DNA of 64,000 bases, taken from contig JBAIAC010000003.1 in assembly GCA_037349315.1 (NCBI GenBank), positions 12,400,501 through 12,464,500 of the forward strand, given 5' to 3'. Shown one piece after another: positions 46,354-58,167 of the stretch (position 1 is its first letter; the number at the start of each line of letters is the position of its first letter). Source of the stretch: Chelydra serpentina (Eukaryota; Chordata; Testudines; Chelydridae). The notes beneath the pieces are model-generated. The model did not search any database and had not been told where the DNA came from. It was given only the letters and a program-made list of their open reading frames with translations. Both the position numbers and the translations under genes were made by a program.

Positions 46354-47254
46354 CAAGGTGGGTTGATTTAAATCAAAGCAATTTAAATCAGCAAGCAGAA
46401 AACCTTGATTTAAATAATCAATTTTAATTGTGTTTTGCATTTATACTTTTTATCTATTTTCCTAAAGAAAGGTTGATTCTCATTAGCAGCCCTTAAAACG
46501 TGTTGATTTGCAACTAAATACAGCCTTTACACTAAATTTTGTGTTTCTTTGTGCTAACCAGGAGGACACACTATAACTATACTTATTTATGTAAGAAATT
46601 ATATAGCTTAACATTTATTCAGATTCTTATTTTTTACATTTTTATTATGTTAGAAAATGGCAAAGGATGTGCTTGTTATTTACAAGATGATTAATTTTTT
46701 TTAGTTGTGATAGATGTCAAGCTCCATTTGGATGGAAATTCAGATTCAGTTAAAATGCACACAAACAGCATTTTTAATTAAATAAATCTACCTTACACGT
46801 TCTGGACACAAACGTTTTTCAATCCATGTTTTGCATTTAAAACTAACTGATTTATTAAACAATTAGTCTGCTGTGGTTAGTGAACTGAACTGGTTGTTTC
46901 TGGTCACCATGTCTTCAAGATTTTAGAACTAGTAGATCTCACACCCTCTCACACCTAGTTTTTATTGACAGAGTGGAAGGAAGAAAAACAAGTTTTCCTA
47001 CTGACTTCCACCAGTTCAGTGAATTGATTTTCTTTACAATTTGACAGCAAACATGCACTGCTTAATATTATATTTTGTATTTAATTAATTTTAATATATT
47101 ATAGTAAGTTTAGGCCTTAATATAGGTTGTCAATTATAAATTTAATTTTAATATGTTTAGTTAATAAACCCGTATTTAATTTAAAATTTAAATAAAAATC
47201 TGATAAAAATCCAATACATTTTTATTTTTTATGTCATCAACTTTTATCCACCCT
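46354..47254. mobile_element. AT-rich element with GTGGATTGATTTAAATC-type end
   Basis: The left end CAAGGTGGGTTGATTTAAATC and the right end ATCAACTTTTATCCACCCTG are imperfect inverted ends. GATTTAAAT palindromes recur near the left end. The ~900-bp body is very AT-rich and non-coding. GTTATTGT before and GTTAGCAT after could be a worn target duplication (5 of 8). Resembles a common turtle DNA repeat. Confidence 0.6.
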
Positions 47255-47319
47255 GGTTAGCATGCAGACAAAGAATGTAGATTAGTTTCGTAATCTGGTG
47301 TAGGCGATTTGTGTACATT

Positions 47320-48040
47320 TACTCCTGGGGGAATTCTGTGCCAAAAAATTCTGTGCACGATATTTTAAAATTCTGCTAAATTCTGAAAATTTTATTTGTC
47401 AAACATAACACTACATAATCACGCCAGTTTCAATTATTTTGGTAATTTATTTCAAAATACCTGTCAGCAGGTATGTCTGTAACAATACATACACACACAA
47501 AAGTCCCCCCAGGAGTAGAGAGTTAAAGCAACTCCTATGACATCCTAGTTCCTGTTTCTCTACCCCACCCTCCCGAGACTAGCTGGGGGGCCAGACACCC
47601 ACAACCCCTCCCCTCCAGAGCCCAGCTGTGCCCCCCCCCCCCCAGCCAATACACCCAAATTCCCTACCAAGAGCCTAGCCCACAGCCCTCTCCCCCCGGC
47701 AGCCCAGATACCTGCACCCTCTCCCCCACAGAGCTCTGCTAGGTGCCACCCCCCCAGCCCAGCCCAGCCCAGCCCAGATGCCCCATTCCCTCAGAGCCCA
47801 GGAACTGCCTGATGCTCGATCCCAGACTTGTGTGGATTTTCCTGCACTCCACCCCTCATTCCCTCCCCCGGCAGTGTCTTCTATGTGTGAGCTGGGCTCT
47901 ACCTGCTCCAGCGGCCCCTACTGGCGGCCAGCAGCACTGTAGCCCATTTCGGGGGGGGGGGGAGAGGAAATTCTGTGCAAAAATCATTAATTTCTAAAAA
48001 ATTCTGCATTGTGCAGTGGCACAGAATTCCCCCAGGAGTA
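47320..48040. mobile_element. Non-autonomous DNA transposon with long perfect terminal inverted repeats
   Basis: The 23 bases TACTCCTGGGGGAATTCTGTG+CC (47320-47342) are the exact reverse complement of 48018-48040. Further inward, AAAAAATTCTGTGCA (47344-47358) faces AATTTCTAAAAAATTCTGCA. The centre is C-rich with a poly(C) run (47631-47643) and an (AGCCC)n tract (47755-47776). 721 bp, no transposase. Confidence 0.87.
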
Positions 48041-48791
48041 CATATTTAACTGTGTCCAATGACACTTGTATAACTGGTGTCACTTGTAATCTTAATTAAC
48101 TCCTTCGATCTCAGAAAAGACTTCACAATACATTCAACTCAGTGGGACTTCATTACCCCAGGAAGGATTAAGAGGAACGTGTGCTGGATCAGATATATAT
48201 TCTCCTTATTACACAGTCCCTTTTGGTAGGGTGCAATGGGGGCACAGGGTGCCAGAAGTAGGTTCCTGAGTTAGGTACTCTTGCTGCTTGTAGAGATGAA
48301 TTAATAATTCGGAACTAATAATTCATCAGAGTACTTTTGCCTCTTCTTTCATTCATGGAGGATCAGTGAGTAGATCAACATCTCCAGTTCACAACCACTC
48401 AACAGATTCTTCTGCAAATGTTTTAAACACTATTACGTAACTGAAAACTTTTCTCTGTGAGTATGTTCACTATTTGATTGGGAAGTCACATGATACTGTT
48501 ACTGGTCCCTGTGCAGACATATAGGCAAACAATTCCCACACAAATACTCACAGTGCAACTTTGAAATTTGCCTTCCATAAACAATACACACCAGCAAAAT
48601 GTGATCATTCACATATTCACAAAAAGCAAACAAAACAGGAGTGTAAACTTGGCTGAAAATGTATGTAAAAGTTCTACTAAATATCTACAGAACATTTTTG
48701 CACTATTCACTAGCAAGAGTACAAATCATGACGGGGGCTGGGATGAGTTGACTCTTGGGTTTTGTCTGGGTTTTCTTTACATATTCATAAT
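48041..48791. other. No recognised gene or repeat
   Basis: AT-rich spacer. Confidence 0.5.
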
Positions 48792-49038
48792 TTTCTAAGG
48801 CCAAAAGGACCCATTATGATCATTTAATTTCAACTCTAGCACAGGACACAGAATTTCACCTAGTGATTCTTGCATGAAACAACTTAACTAGCACATTCGT
48901 TTTAAAATTGTTGGTTTAAAGATTCCAACAGATGGAGCATTTACCACTTCCCTTGGTAATCAGTTCCAATAGTTAATTACCCTCTTTAAAAAATTGTGCC
49001 TTATTTCCAGTTTTGAACTTTCTGACTTCAATCTGCAG
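48792..49038 (-). mobile_element. Old CR1 LINE 3' fragment
   Basis: On the minus strand it matches the 3' end of the same CR1 subfamily as 44085-44617: AAGGCACAATTTTTTAAAG, GGTAATTAACTATTGGAAC, GATTACCAAGGGAAGTGGT, CACTAGGTGAAATTCTGTGTC and GATCATAATGGGTCCTTTTG. Heavily diverged, no open frame. Confidence 0.75.
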
Positions 49039-50084
49039 CAAATATCCCAGGTGTACATTTGAACGCTGTCTATTTGTTAGGAAAATGACTAGAGTACACA
49101 TTCTGAAAAATGAAAGCATAGAAGCCCAGCATTCCACAGACTATTCTAACATTCCTGAATCACCACTGAATTATTTCTCAAGTATGCCCATAGTCAATTC
49201 AAAATTGAATGCACTAGATCAACTTCATTTGAAGTTTCTAGGCAAAGGCAGTTTTGAGATAAGGTGGGGGGGGGACACTAGAATTCTCTAAATTGGATTA
49301 AGACCTATTTTGCTAAATCCAAACTCCATCTAAAAAATGACTCATCTGAATCACTGCAAAATTTTGGCAAAAAATATTCTCTGCTGGCTAGAGACCAAAA
49401 ATGCAAAATATGGAGTGGAAAGGACCTTTTTGAGGATTTTAGAGAAACAGCCAAAATCAGGATTATAAGGCAAAGTAGGTTTTACCTTAATTAGAGAAAG
49501 GAAACTGTCTCTCCATAATACATGAGCAAAAAGCTCTAAGCAAATAGACCTGGCAATAGGAAAGATAACGGGATCCATTTCCCAATGATGACTTCTACCA
49601 AAATATAAATGAAACACGGACCTATATTCAGGGCAATAGATAAAAAGAAAACAAGGATTGATTGCCCCCTTCCCACCTTTACAGTAGTCATAAAATGGAA
49701 AGAGGTGCAAGGATGTTCATTTATCTTTTTTGCATCAATCCATGCTGATGTCTTGTTGATACCAAGCAACATCACCCCATATTGCTGAACAGCACAACAC
49801 AAATATTGCAAAGAAACAGCAAGACATCGTGGTGTGATTAATTTGTGGCTCCCAGCATCTTCATCAAATGATGAAGTGCCTCTCCAGCTGTTGAAAGCTG
49901 GTTACAGAAAGCACTGGTCTATGTTACACAAAGTGGCACTCCAACTGATAGTTATTGTATTTGCCCCTATTGATTAAAGATGTCCTCTTCCTTAATTTAA
50001 ATATTTTCACCACATTACAGTGGTATAAGTCTTTATATATCACCTTTTCATACTTTGGATCTCAAAAAGCACTTTGTGTAATGA
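49039..50084. other. No recognised gene or repeat
   Basis: Includes a short G run (49265-49273). The minus-strand frame 49351-49710 has no recognisable domain. Confidence 0.5.
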
Positions 50085-50308
50085 CAGGTTTCAGTGTAGT
50101 AGCCGTGTTAGTCTGTGTCAGCAAAAAGAAAATAAGAAAGAAATACTTGTGGCACCTTACAGACTAACAAATTTATTTCAGCATAAGCTTTCGTGGACTA
50201 CAGTCTGCTTCATGCATCCGATGAAGCGGACTGTAGTCCACAAAAGCTTATGCTGAAATAAATTTGTTAGCCTCTAAGGTGCAACAAGTATTTCTTTCTT
50301 ATTTTCTT
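50085..50308 (-). mobile_element. Hairpin repeat, copy 3, with 12-bp flanking repeats
   Basis: A long imperfect palindrome: AGAAAATAAGAAAGAAATAC on the left side faces GTATTTCTTTCTTATTTTCT on the right, and AGCATAAGCTTTCGTGGACT faces AGTCCACAAAAGCTTATGCT, with the apex near 50212. The left arm extends about 35 bases further (to CAGGTTTCAGTGTAGTAGCC), the constant end on the minus strand. The right arm stops short. TTTGTGTAATGA at 50073-50084 and 50309-50320 is a perfect 12-bp flanking repeat. Confidence 0.87.
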
Positions 50309-50910
50309 TTTGTGTAATGAGTTAGAAAACGGTGGTGCAGGGATTGAAAGAAAACGGAGCAATCATTGCATGCCTGGAGACAGGCAAAGGCACTTGAGAA
50401 GTTCAAACCTGTTTTACTGAAAGGGGAACACTGGCCAGGACACAGTTTTTGAGACCAATGGGAACTTCAACTTCCCTCCCCAATCACTAATAAGACACTA
50501 GCGAGGAGGGTACAGCGTTTAACATGGAAGCAGCTCAACCGTCAATGCCTACCCTGCAAACATGCACATCTTTAACTGCTCCCATTCTACCAAGAGACAA
50601 AAAGCAAAAAAAACTTAGAAACATGCAGGAGTGGGGCCATAAATACCACGGTGATAGATGTCTTAGAAATAGTTGATTAAACAGAGACTAGAGAGCCTCT
50701 CCTGTCAACCATAGATAGGAGCCCAAAGTCTATAGAGGATGTATTTAATAAATGACAACAGGTGCCTAATTTGCACCCTTGGCAGCTATACTAACTTAAG
50801 AAACAATAATTCAATGTAACCAATATGCACATAAATCAAGCAGCACCCTCACAAAACAGGGTAAGCAAATAGCCACGCTGCACAAGCTTAATAAATTACT
50901 TAGTTTGTTC
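50309..50910. other. No recognised gene or repeat
   Basis: Ordinary spacer sequence. Confidence 0.5.
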
Positions 50911-51020
50911 TCACTGCAGGGCAGGTACCATCCCTCTCTTTTCTGTTTTGTACAAGGCTACTGCAAAGGGGCCCTGGCCTCTCGGGGCTACCACAATACT
51001 AGAAATAAATAATAGTAAAT
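50911..51020 (+). mobile_element. AAT-tailed short repeat
   Basis: CTCACTGCAGGGCAGGTACC, TTCTGTTTTGTACAAGG, AAAGGGGCCCTGGCCTCTC and GGGGCTACCACAATACTAG, then AAATAAATAATAGTAAAT. Same blocks and order as the insertion at 15024-15119 read in reverse. Non-coding. Confidence 0.6.
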
Positions 51021-51348
51021 TCCTCACTTTGCCTGCCTGTCACCCTTTGTGTAGCATGGACTTCCTCCACAGCTCTTACAGGAGGAGAGCTTTGCAGGAG
51101 CGCTCACTGAAAGTCAACGGCTTTGAGATATTGTGCACAAGATGGCTGGGGGAGGGGGGGAATAGAGAGCATTCCACAAGAAAAGAGGCCCCCACAAAGA
51201 ACTTCCTGACAGCAGCCTTCTGAGATTGGGGGGGGGGGGGGAGAGGGGATGCATGTCAAGATCTGCACAGGCACTCAAACTAAACTGCAGCACTACATCA
51301 CAGGGAGAGAGGCCGTATCTCTCAGGTAGGCAGGCCATGGTCATTTAG

Positions 51349-51434
51349 CCCCAGATCCTCAAATGTATTCAGGCTACTAACTTCCATTGATTTCAAATGA
51401 AGTACGGAGCCTAATTACCTTTGGGGACCTGGAC
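51349..51434. repeat. Short palindromic repeat (CCCCAGATCCTCAAA ends)
   Basis: CCCCAGATCCTCAAATGTA at the left faces TACCTTTGGGGACCTGG at the right. The centre is CTTCCATTGATTTCAAATGAAG. About 86 bp, non-coding. Confidence 0.7.
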
Positions 51435-53301
51435 CTTAGGGCTTTATACATCAATACCAACCCTTTTCTCTGCACTCAGAACCCCATAAGCAGATCACAA
51501 AGCACCGGTTGAACATGCTCGCAGCAAGGTGCTCCACCTATCAGGCGTGCTGCTGTATTCTGCACTAGCTTTTACTGTAGGACCGGGACCAGGACTCTTT
51601 TACCTTGCACTGGAGCGGGCTGGTGAAACAAACCCTTTAAAAAGGCTCTGCCACAGTCAGAACCCCCAGCTTCAGTCTTACGGCCTTAAAAGAAAGGGGG
51701 TGGCATGTCGGCTGAAGATCCAGCCCAGGGTCTTTTTTCAAACAGACTTTGGGGGGTTGGGTTTGGGGTTTTGTTTTTTGTTTTTTTGCAAACACCTGTG
51801 AAAGTACAGGCCGTACTGGCATGACATTTGGGTATCGATAGCACACACCAGCATGCTGACCTCCTGCACACACAAGGCTCCAGAAGCCCGCGTGCAATAC
51901 TCTCCTAGCACCTTGTAACAGAAACAGTGACACAGAAGGGACTCTGCAAGGCCTTCCAAAGTGAACGGTCAATAAATGTGGGGTTGGCACTGCTGCCCTT
52001 ACACTGAGTAGCAACTTAGTCTGTGAGCAGCCTCACTAGACTCAACAAGACTTCTCGTCAAGTGCTATTCAGCCTCAGGAAGGGTGGTGGAACCTGGCCC
52101 TGTGCTATTTACTATTCTGTGCTGTGAGCGCTCGCTAAGGTCCAGAATCGGAGTCCCTGATTTGCGCTGACCAACACTTAACTCCATCAGTAGCCATCAG
52201 TGAAGCCAATGAATCCACTTCTGGTCACGGTAAGGGTGTCAAATCTGTCCCTACTATTATTATTTTAATTGCATGAATTTGGTGGCAGTGCAAGGTGCAG
52301 ACCCAAACTGAAGCCCCAGTCTTCACTACCCAGTGGGCATCCCAATTCCACCACAACCGGTCCCCTTCTTAAATCCAAGCTCCTTTGTCTGCTCACCTCG
52401 CCCTGCCCAAGAGGGGAAGCAGCCATCCCTCCCCTCCACCCAGCATAAGAAAGATAAGCAGCCTAGGTATCTGCCTCTCAGCTAGCATGAGGGAGACAGA
52501 GCAACAAGCCGCCAGAGCCTCCAATTCTCTGACAGCACTGGAAAAGGGAAGGGGAAGCTGCCATGCAATCTGCAGTCTCCGGCTGCTAGCCAGGACTTGC
52601 CCGTGCATACTTCCTTACACCACAGGCACGTAACCCAATCACCACCCTGCTGCACTCTTCCTTTTTAATTATAAAATAACTTCCGTTAAACTTCAATGGC
52701 TGCCAGATAAAATTGACTTTTTTTTTTTTTAAAAGCCACTCTTGAAATTTGTCTGCAGTGGACCTTTTAACTTTACAATCCTTTTAGTAGCTACAATGTT
52801 AAGTATTAATACTTCTTTTTAATGTTGCTGTTCTGAAGTGTCTCACCTAAAGAGGAAAAATGAAGATGTGCATTTTATTTCAAATGATCATTAAAAATTC
52901 AGAAACACATTACCAAGATTTTTACAGAGGCTCAGCTTTGCAATTTTCCTATAGGGCCACTATCTGAGAACCTAATTAGGCCATGTATTTCTAGAGAAAA
53001 TTAAATGGCAAATAGGGTTTAATCTGGCCACATTTCCAACTTCATTTTATCTACTGACTTCCAATTTCAATAGTACAGAATGGAACCGGACCATAAACTT
53101 CTCTGACGGTGAGGAAATGGCTCTAAGGTAAAAATACATCCATATGCAGGGTCTCTCCTTAGGGCCTACCCCTCAGGCAGGTGAGTGGAAAGGACAGAAG
53201 ATTCCTTTCCCTGAGCACAGGAACTGCTCCTTCCATCCTCTCTCATAGGGCCCCTTCCAGTGCCCAGTGGAGTGAATGAGAGTGGGCATTTGACCAGGGA
53301 G
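51435..53301. other. No recognised gene or repeat
   Basis: Mixed sequence with a G run (51228-51241 lies just before it) and poly(T) at 52719-52730. Overlapping short frames only. Confidence 0.45.
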
Positions 53302-53586
53302 AACAGGCACCAACTTTCTGATTTCCCTGGGGGTACTCCGCCCCAAGGCCCCACCTCTTCCCCCAAGGCCCCACCTCTTCCCGAGCTGTTCCACCCCCTC
53401 CACCGAGCGCACCCCACCCTCACTCTGCCTCTTCCCTCCCCTGTTCCTCCCTTCTCCCCAGCGCCTCCTGTTCGCCACTGAACTGCTGTTCAGCAGCGGT
53501 CAAGAGACGCTGAGGGAAGGAGGAGGAGCTGATCTGCGGGGCCTACTGGCCCCAGCCCCGGAGCACCCATGAAATCAGCACCTATG
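53302..53586 (-). mobile_element. GC-rich hAT-like element (CATAGGTGCT ends)
   Basis: On the minus strand it begins CATAGGTGCTGATTTCATGG and ends CCCAGGGAAATCAGAAAGTTGG then TGCCTG, matching the start and end of 27918-28284. CCAGGGAG (53294-53301) and CCAGGGAA (53587-53594) form an 8-bp target duplication with one mismatch. It contains a two-fold tandem of CAAGGCCCCACCTCTTCCC. No transposase. Confidence 0.75.
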
Positions 53587-54211
53587 CCAGGGAAAGTAAG
53601 CTGTGCCCTGGAAAGAGCTGGATTAGTGATCATGTTGCTGCAGAGAAACAAGGGGGAAATCCTTTCCTGAGCTCGCTCAACACGGCACAGCTCCACCCGG
53701 CCATCAACGCCGGACTATGTCCAAATGATGCCATCCAGGAATTCAGGGATGATGATTTTTGATGGCCCTTGCTATTCTATAAAATTAACCTCTGTAAAAT
53801 TAGCCATTTGAGGTTATATGAGTCGAGAGCTCATTCTGGTGTTCCCCATTTCTAACTCCCACACTCTTCCTATACTGGAAAAACTGCTCCTATGATATCT
53901 AGTTGTAGATTTGTGGACAAGCACCTAAAAACCAGGCTCAGGGAAAGCTTCCTATATGCCACATACTTATCAAGGACTCTCTTTCCCATACACTAGGAGA
54001 CAATGCAACTCACAGTCCCAGTAGCCTGACAGTGAGAAGTAATCTCCTAGCTAGGCCAATCAAAAGTCACAGCAGAATGCACAGGGCTCCCAGACGCACA
54101 AATTCCTGTATTTTACATGAAACCTACTGAGTCTCCAGGAAAATATTTCACATCCATTGGGATTAGTTATGCTGAGAAAAGAAGAATTTCTGTGTGATTG
54201 GAAGTAACAAA
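53587..54211. other. No recognised gene or repeat
   Basis: Ordinary spacer. Confidence 0.5.
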
Positions 54212-55051
54212 GGTCCAGATCCACAAAGGGACTTAGGTGTTGGGATGCTCACACAACACGTAACTTTTAGAAAGTGAAAGGAATAACGTGATCTCCAAAG
54301 CCTGAGTTAGGCACCTAGGCTCCTGATCCAATGCATGGGGAAAGCTAGGTGCAGTAGAATGCAGCACCCAAAACCCTGTATGTTAGGTGGGGAGCCACCT
54401 AAACCAGCCAACAGAAGAGGCTGACAAGAGGGGTGTGTGCTAAGCCCAGCCCTGCTTCAGAGATAGGTGCCTAAATCCAAGCAGTAGGGAAGCACCTGTC
54501 TCTGCTTGTGATCCACAGCCAGGAATGCCTCTGCTGGAGTCAGGCAGTTTGCGTGCCTACGTTGTTCCTTGTGAGAATGAGTTAGGTGCCTACCTCGCTC
54601 CACACACAACAGCAGGAGGAGGAGCGGCCCACCTTTATCCCAGTGGTTAGAGCACTCACCAGGGATGTGGCAGACCGAAGTTCAGTGCCCCCACCTTGCC
54701 AAAGAAGGAGAAAGGATTTGACAAGGGGTCTCCCACACCTCTCAGGAGAGTGCTCTAAACCACTGGGCTCTGAGATACTCTGATGTGGGGCTGCCTCAGT
54801 CATTCCTGCCGAAGCTGTTCCATTTCGGATTAAATAACTGATGAGAGAGAGAACAGCTGGATTACCTGGTGGTAAAGGCAACCATTTGGGAGACCCAGGG
54901 GCTAGTCCCCCTCCTCCCATCACTCTTTCATTATTTATATGCAGTAGAATGGCTTCAAGTGACTATTTAGGTGCCTATTGGGTGAGCTGGCAGGTGAGCA
55001 GGAATTTTGTGGATTGCAGACACACCTGAGAGCCTTCATGGATCTGGGACA
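54212..55051. mobile_element. Non-autonomous element with internal tRNA-like modules
   Basis: The left end GGTCCAGATCCACAAAGGG and the right end CCTTCATGGATCTGGGAC are inverted with a few mismatches. TTAGGTGCCTA-type motifs recur throughout. Inside are two blocks facing each other: CCCAGTGGTTAGAGCACTC (54639-54657) on the plus strand and CCCAGTGGTTTAGAGCACTC (54747-54766) on the minus strand, each followed by a GGGAGACC- or GGCAGACC-type stretch and a B-box-like end. A third GGGAGACCCAGG lies at 54889. These resemble Pol III A/B-box halves but do not form a proper tRNA. ~840 bp, no transposase. Confidence 0.6.
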
Positions 55052-55903
55052 CAACTTAATATAGCTTTACAGAAAACAGACAAACTAACCAGACAGCACA
55101 GAACATGAGCAGCTGGAGCATCAGATGCTAGTGGATTCGAAAGGCCACACCTTCCCATATCATTAAGGCCATGAACTCACATCCTCAACTGACTCATACA
55201 AGAAGTGGCTTTGGTTTTATCTCTAGGAGAGAAAAACCACTTAATCACCATTCTGTCCTGAAATAAAAGAATCTATACAGCTGCTGCTCAGTGCAGGGGA
55301 AAACCAGGATGGAACAGAATGCAGTTGTACAGCAGAGGTGCTCCAGGGATTCCTTCATTCATGAGCAAACTTTTAAAAAAAATTTATTTTTTTTAAAAGT
55401 AATGTATTTATTTTTTTTACAGGAAAAGCATAAGTTGCTCTAAAAGTCACATTTCTCACCTTCAGAGCTCAGCAGCGTGTGTGTTTATCTTTCAACTATG
55501 TAAAAATACTTCCAGGTATTTTATGTTCATTGTCAGTCCCACATACAAGGAAAAGTAAGGAACATAACTATGTGTCAGCAGCTGGAAATCCTATATACTC
55601 CACACACTCAATGAAATCTCATCCCTGTGAACCCAGGAGTTACACAGAAGATTACAATGAGGTGTGTTGGTGGGAAAAACAACATATGTTGCATACATCA
55701 GATAACATACCATGGACTACTTTACAGGAATGAGTATATTTACCATAGTTAGATTAGAAGTGTCATAGTAACTGTGATTTCATAAGGAACCACTGTGATT
55801 GCATAGTACTGGAATCTACAAGAACATGGAGAAGTTGAAGAGACCACTTATCTAGAGTCCATATTTAAGCAGCATCAGATCTAACATAACATGTAAATAC
55901 TAA
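55052..55903. other. No recognised gene or repeat
   Basis: AT-rich, with a poly(A)/poly(T) inverted pair at about 55374-55398. No supported feature. Confidence 0.5.
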
Positions 55904-56009
55904 GGGCCAGATTCTGTCACCCGTACTAGTACCCTACTCCACAAGGGGTTCTGATGGGTCTACTCATATAGTATTACTCATGTGAGCAATGGTAGCTGAA
56001 TCTGGCCCC
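55904..56009. repeat. Short palindromic repeat (GGGCCAGATTC ends), copy 1
   Basis: GGGCCAGATTCTG at the left faces GCTGAATCTGGCCC at the right. The interior has TACTCCAC and TATTACTCATGTGAGCA. 106 bp. 57744-57865 and 58723-58845 look like diverged copies. Confidence 0.7.
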
Positions 56010-57743
56010 AGGCTGTAAATGTCAATTAAGCAAAAATGTTTATTATATACAACCAAATAGGTGTGCAAAGGATTACATACACTTCAAGATACGCTGACAT
56101 ACAGTCCATAAAATTAAGCACCTATATAATTCTACAGGATCAGGTCCTAAGAGGTAAACAACAACCTTTGTAAGGTTTCACATTTCTGCTACAAAGTATA
56201 GTAGACTGATTTTCCCGTGCATACAGCCTACTCTCTCTTGTGCACTTGTGTTATCTATTCATTCTCTCTCTCTCTCTCTCTCTCATCACCCTCTCTATGC
56301 AGGAAAAAAACCCATCATTGCTCAGCTATCTCACTGTCATCTATTATTCAAGAAAGGTCTCATTGAATAAATGTCTGTTCAGAGGCTCTAAACAAATTTC
56401 ATTTCTGAACACCAGTGTCTGCAGCCCAGCGGGCCATTTCAGCAAGATAAGATCACACATTTAATCAAACGCTTCAAAAAAGAAATACACACCAAGTTTG
56501 CTTAATAACGTCAAATAATAAAAGTGCAGTGTTGACGGCATACTAATTTTTAGTGTTCTTTCTTCTTTGAGGGTTGACTCAATAGCCAAGGTCAAGCGTA
56601 CATGGGATTTCTACTAATTAGGGTTTCTGGTAAGTGCTGGCTACTCTCCGGACCTGTCTACTCAAGCCACTTAACCACAGTTTTGCCCAAAACTGTGGCA
56701 GTCCCTCTTCATTTTAAATGAAACAGCTGCACACATTCTATCCAAGTCCAGGATTGAGGCTCTTAGGCATTGTGATATAATTCATTTGTATTAACAACAC
56801 CACTGCTAAATCAATATATTGTGTGTAGATTGATGACAGAATTAACAACCTTAGTAGTTAATAAGGAACCACCAACATCAATGGCTGCATAGATGTTATA
56901 ACGTATAGGTAAGTTACAAAAAAGAGCTCCCCTTTCTCGATCGCCCACTCATTATTTGGCTACATCTCTTGTTGCAGTAAGCTGGAGTTTTGGTTAAGTA
57001 AGGAATCATGGCCAGAACACACAATGTGAGCTTTGCCATTTATTTTGACTGCAGCAAGACTATCCCCTAAGAACAGCAGGAATCAGCCCAAGAATACTGG
57101 ACTTTATGATCTGCACCAGTCAGGCCAGATTTCCATTATGCGTTGTGATGGAGATAAAGTAGTCACCGATAGCCTGTATATCATGCAGACTTCTAAGTAT
57201 ATGATCTAATTTTTCATGTTTCCAGCAATGCTACAGAGACAGACATTGTGATCTGTTTTGCCTCAAAACTACATGAGTTTGGGGGCAAACCTGGAGATCC
57301 TTACTCCAGGCCAAACTGCAGCCCCTACATCTGCAGGATTCTCCACACCCAGAGCTCTCCCTCCCGCACACATTTCTCAGGAGGGTGTTCTATGGGTACT
57401 GGGATCCACATGGTGGAAGGGGCTGAGTAGGCAGGGCCAGGTTTATGGGGGGAAACAAACTGACCCCCCTCCAAAGATCAGGATGGAAGGATAATACAGA
57501 CCTAAACTGTATTATCTTCCCCTGCAATGGGGAGCCCCCTTAACAGTGTACTCATGGCCACAAAGTGTCTGCTGCAGGAGCACTGCCACACATTCTCCAA
57601 GGGAACCATATTGCAACAGGGCACTCACCGGAGACCCAGGTTTTCCCATAGGAAGGGACCATCAGACTCTCTGGTCTGAGCCTCACGTAAACTGCTGATA
57701 AAGTCATTAGAGCTGTACCTAATAAGGCCGGAGTAAAAACTCA
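56010..57743. other. No supported gene; (TC)n at 56261-56284 and a small hairpin
   Basis: A TC microsatellite of ~24 bases, and CCACAGTTTTG-CC-CAAAACTGTGG at 56675-56698, an 11-bp-stem hairpin. Otherwise unassigned. Confidence 0.5.
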
Positions 57744-57865
57744 GGACCAGATCCTGTCTCACACCAAGTACTCTCTTACTCCTCAAGTATACTCCCACTG
57801 AAATCAATGGGATTTCTCACAGAGTAAGGTGTTCTACTCAGCTCAGGGGAACAGAGTCGGATCCT
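57744..57865. repeat. Short palindromic repeat (CCAGATCCTG ends), copy 2
   Basis: GGACCAGATCCTGTCTCACA at the left, CCACTGAAATCAATGGGA in the centre, then AGAGTAAGGTGTTCTACTCA and GTCGGATCCTG at the right. Arms are diverged. Confidence 0.5.
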
Positions 57866-57998
57866 GAAGAAAGAACAGCAGGATCACGCCCTTGATGGAT
57901 AGGGGATGTACACCTGCATTTCTTGGCAAATTAGAAGTGCTAGAACACCACTCTTGTTTTATGTCTGAAGTCCAAGGTTCCAAAATTAACACAGTTCT

Positions 57999-58122
57999 TA
58001 GGGTGACCAGATGCCCCGATTTTATAGGGACAGTCCCGATTTTTGGGTCTTTTTCTTATATTGGCGCCTATTACCCCCCATCCCCTGTCCCGATTTTTCA
58101 CATTTGCTGTCTGGTCACCCTA
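57999..58122 (+). mobile_element. hAT-type MITE (TAGGGTGACCAGA ends), copy 3
   Basis: Perfect inverted ends TAGGGTGACCAGA / TCTGGTCACCCTA at the outer 13 bases. ACAGTTCT (57991-57998) and ACTGTTCT (58123-58130) form the 8-bp duplication with one mismatch. 124 bp, same orientation as copy 1. Confidence 0.92.
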
Positions 58123-58167
58123 ACTGTTCTACGTGGAAGGGCCATCTTCCACACAGTGTTTGTTATT

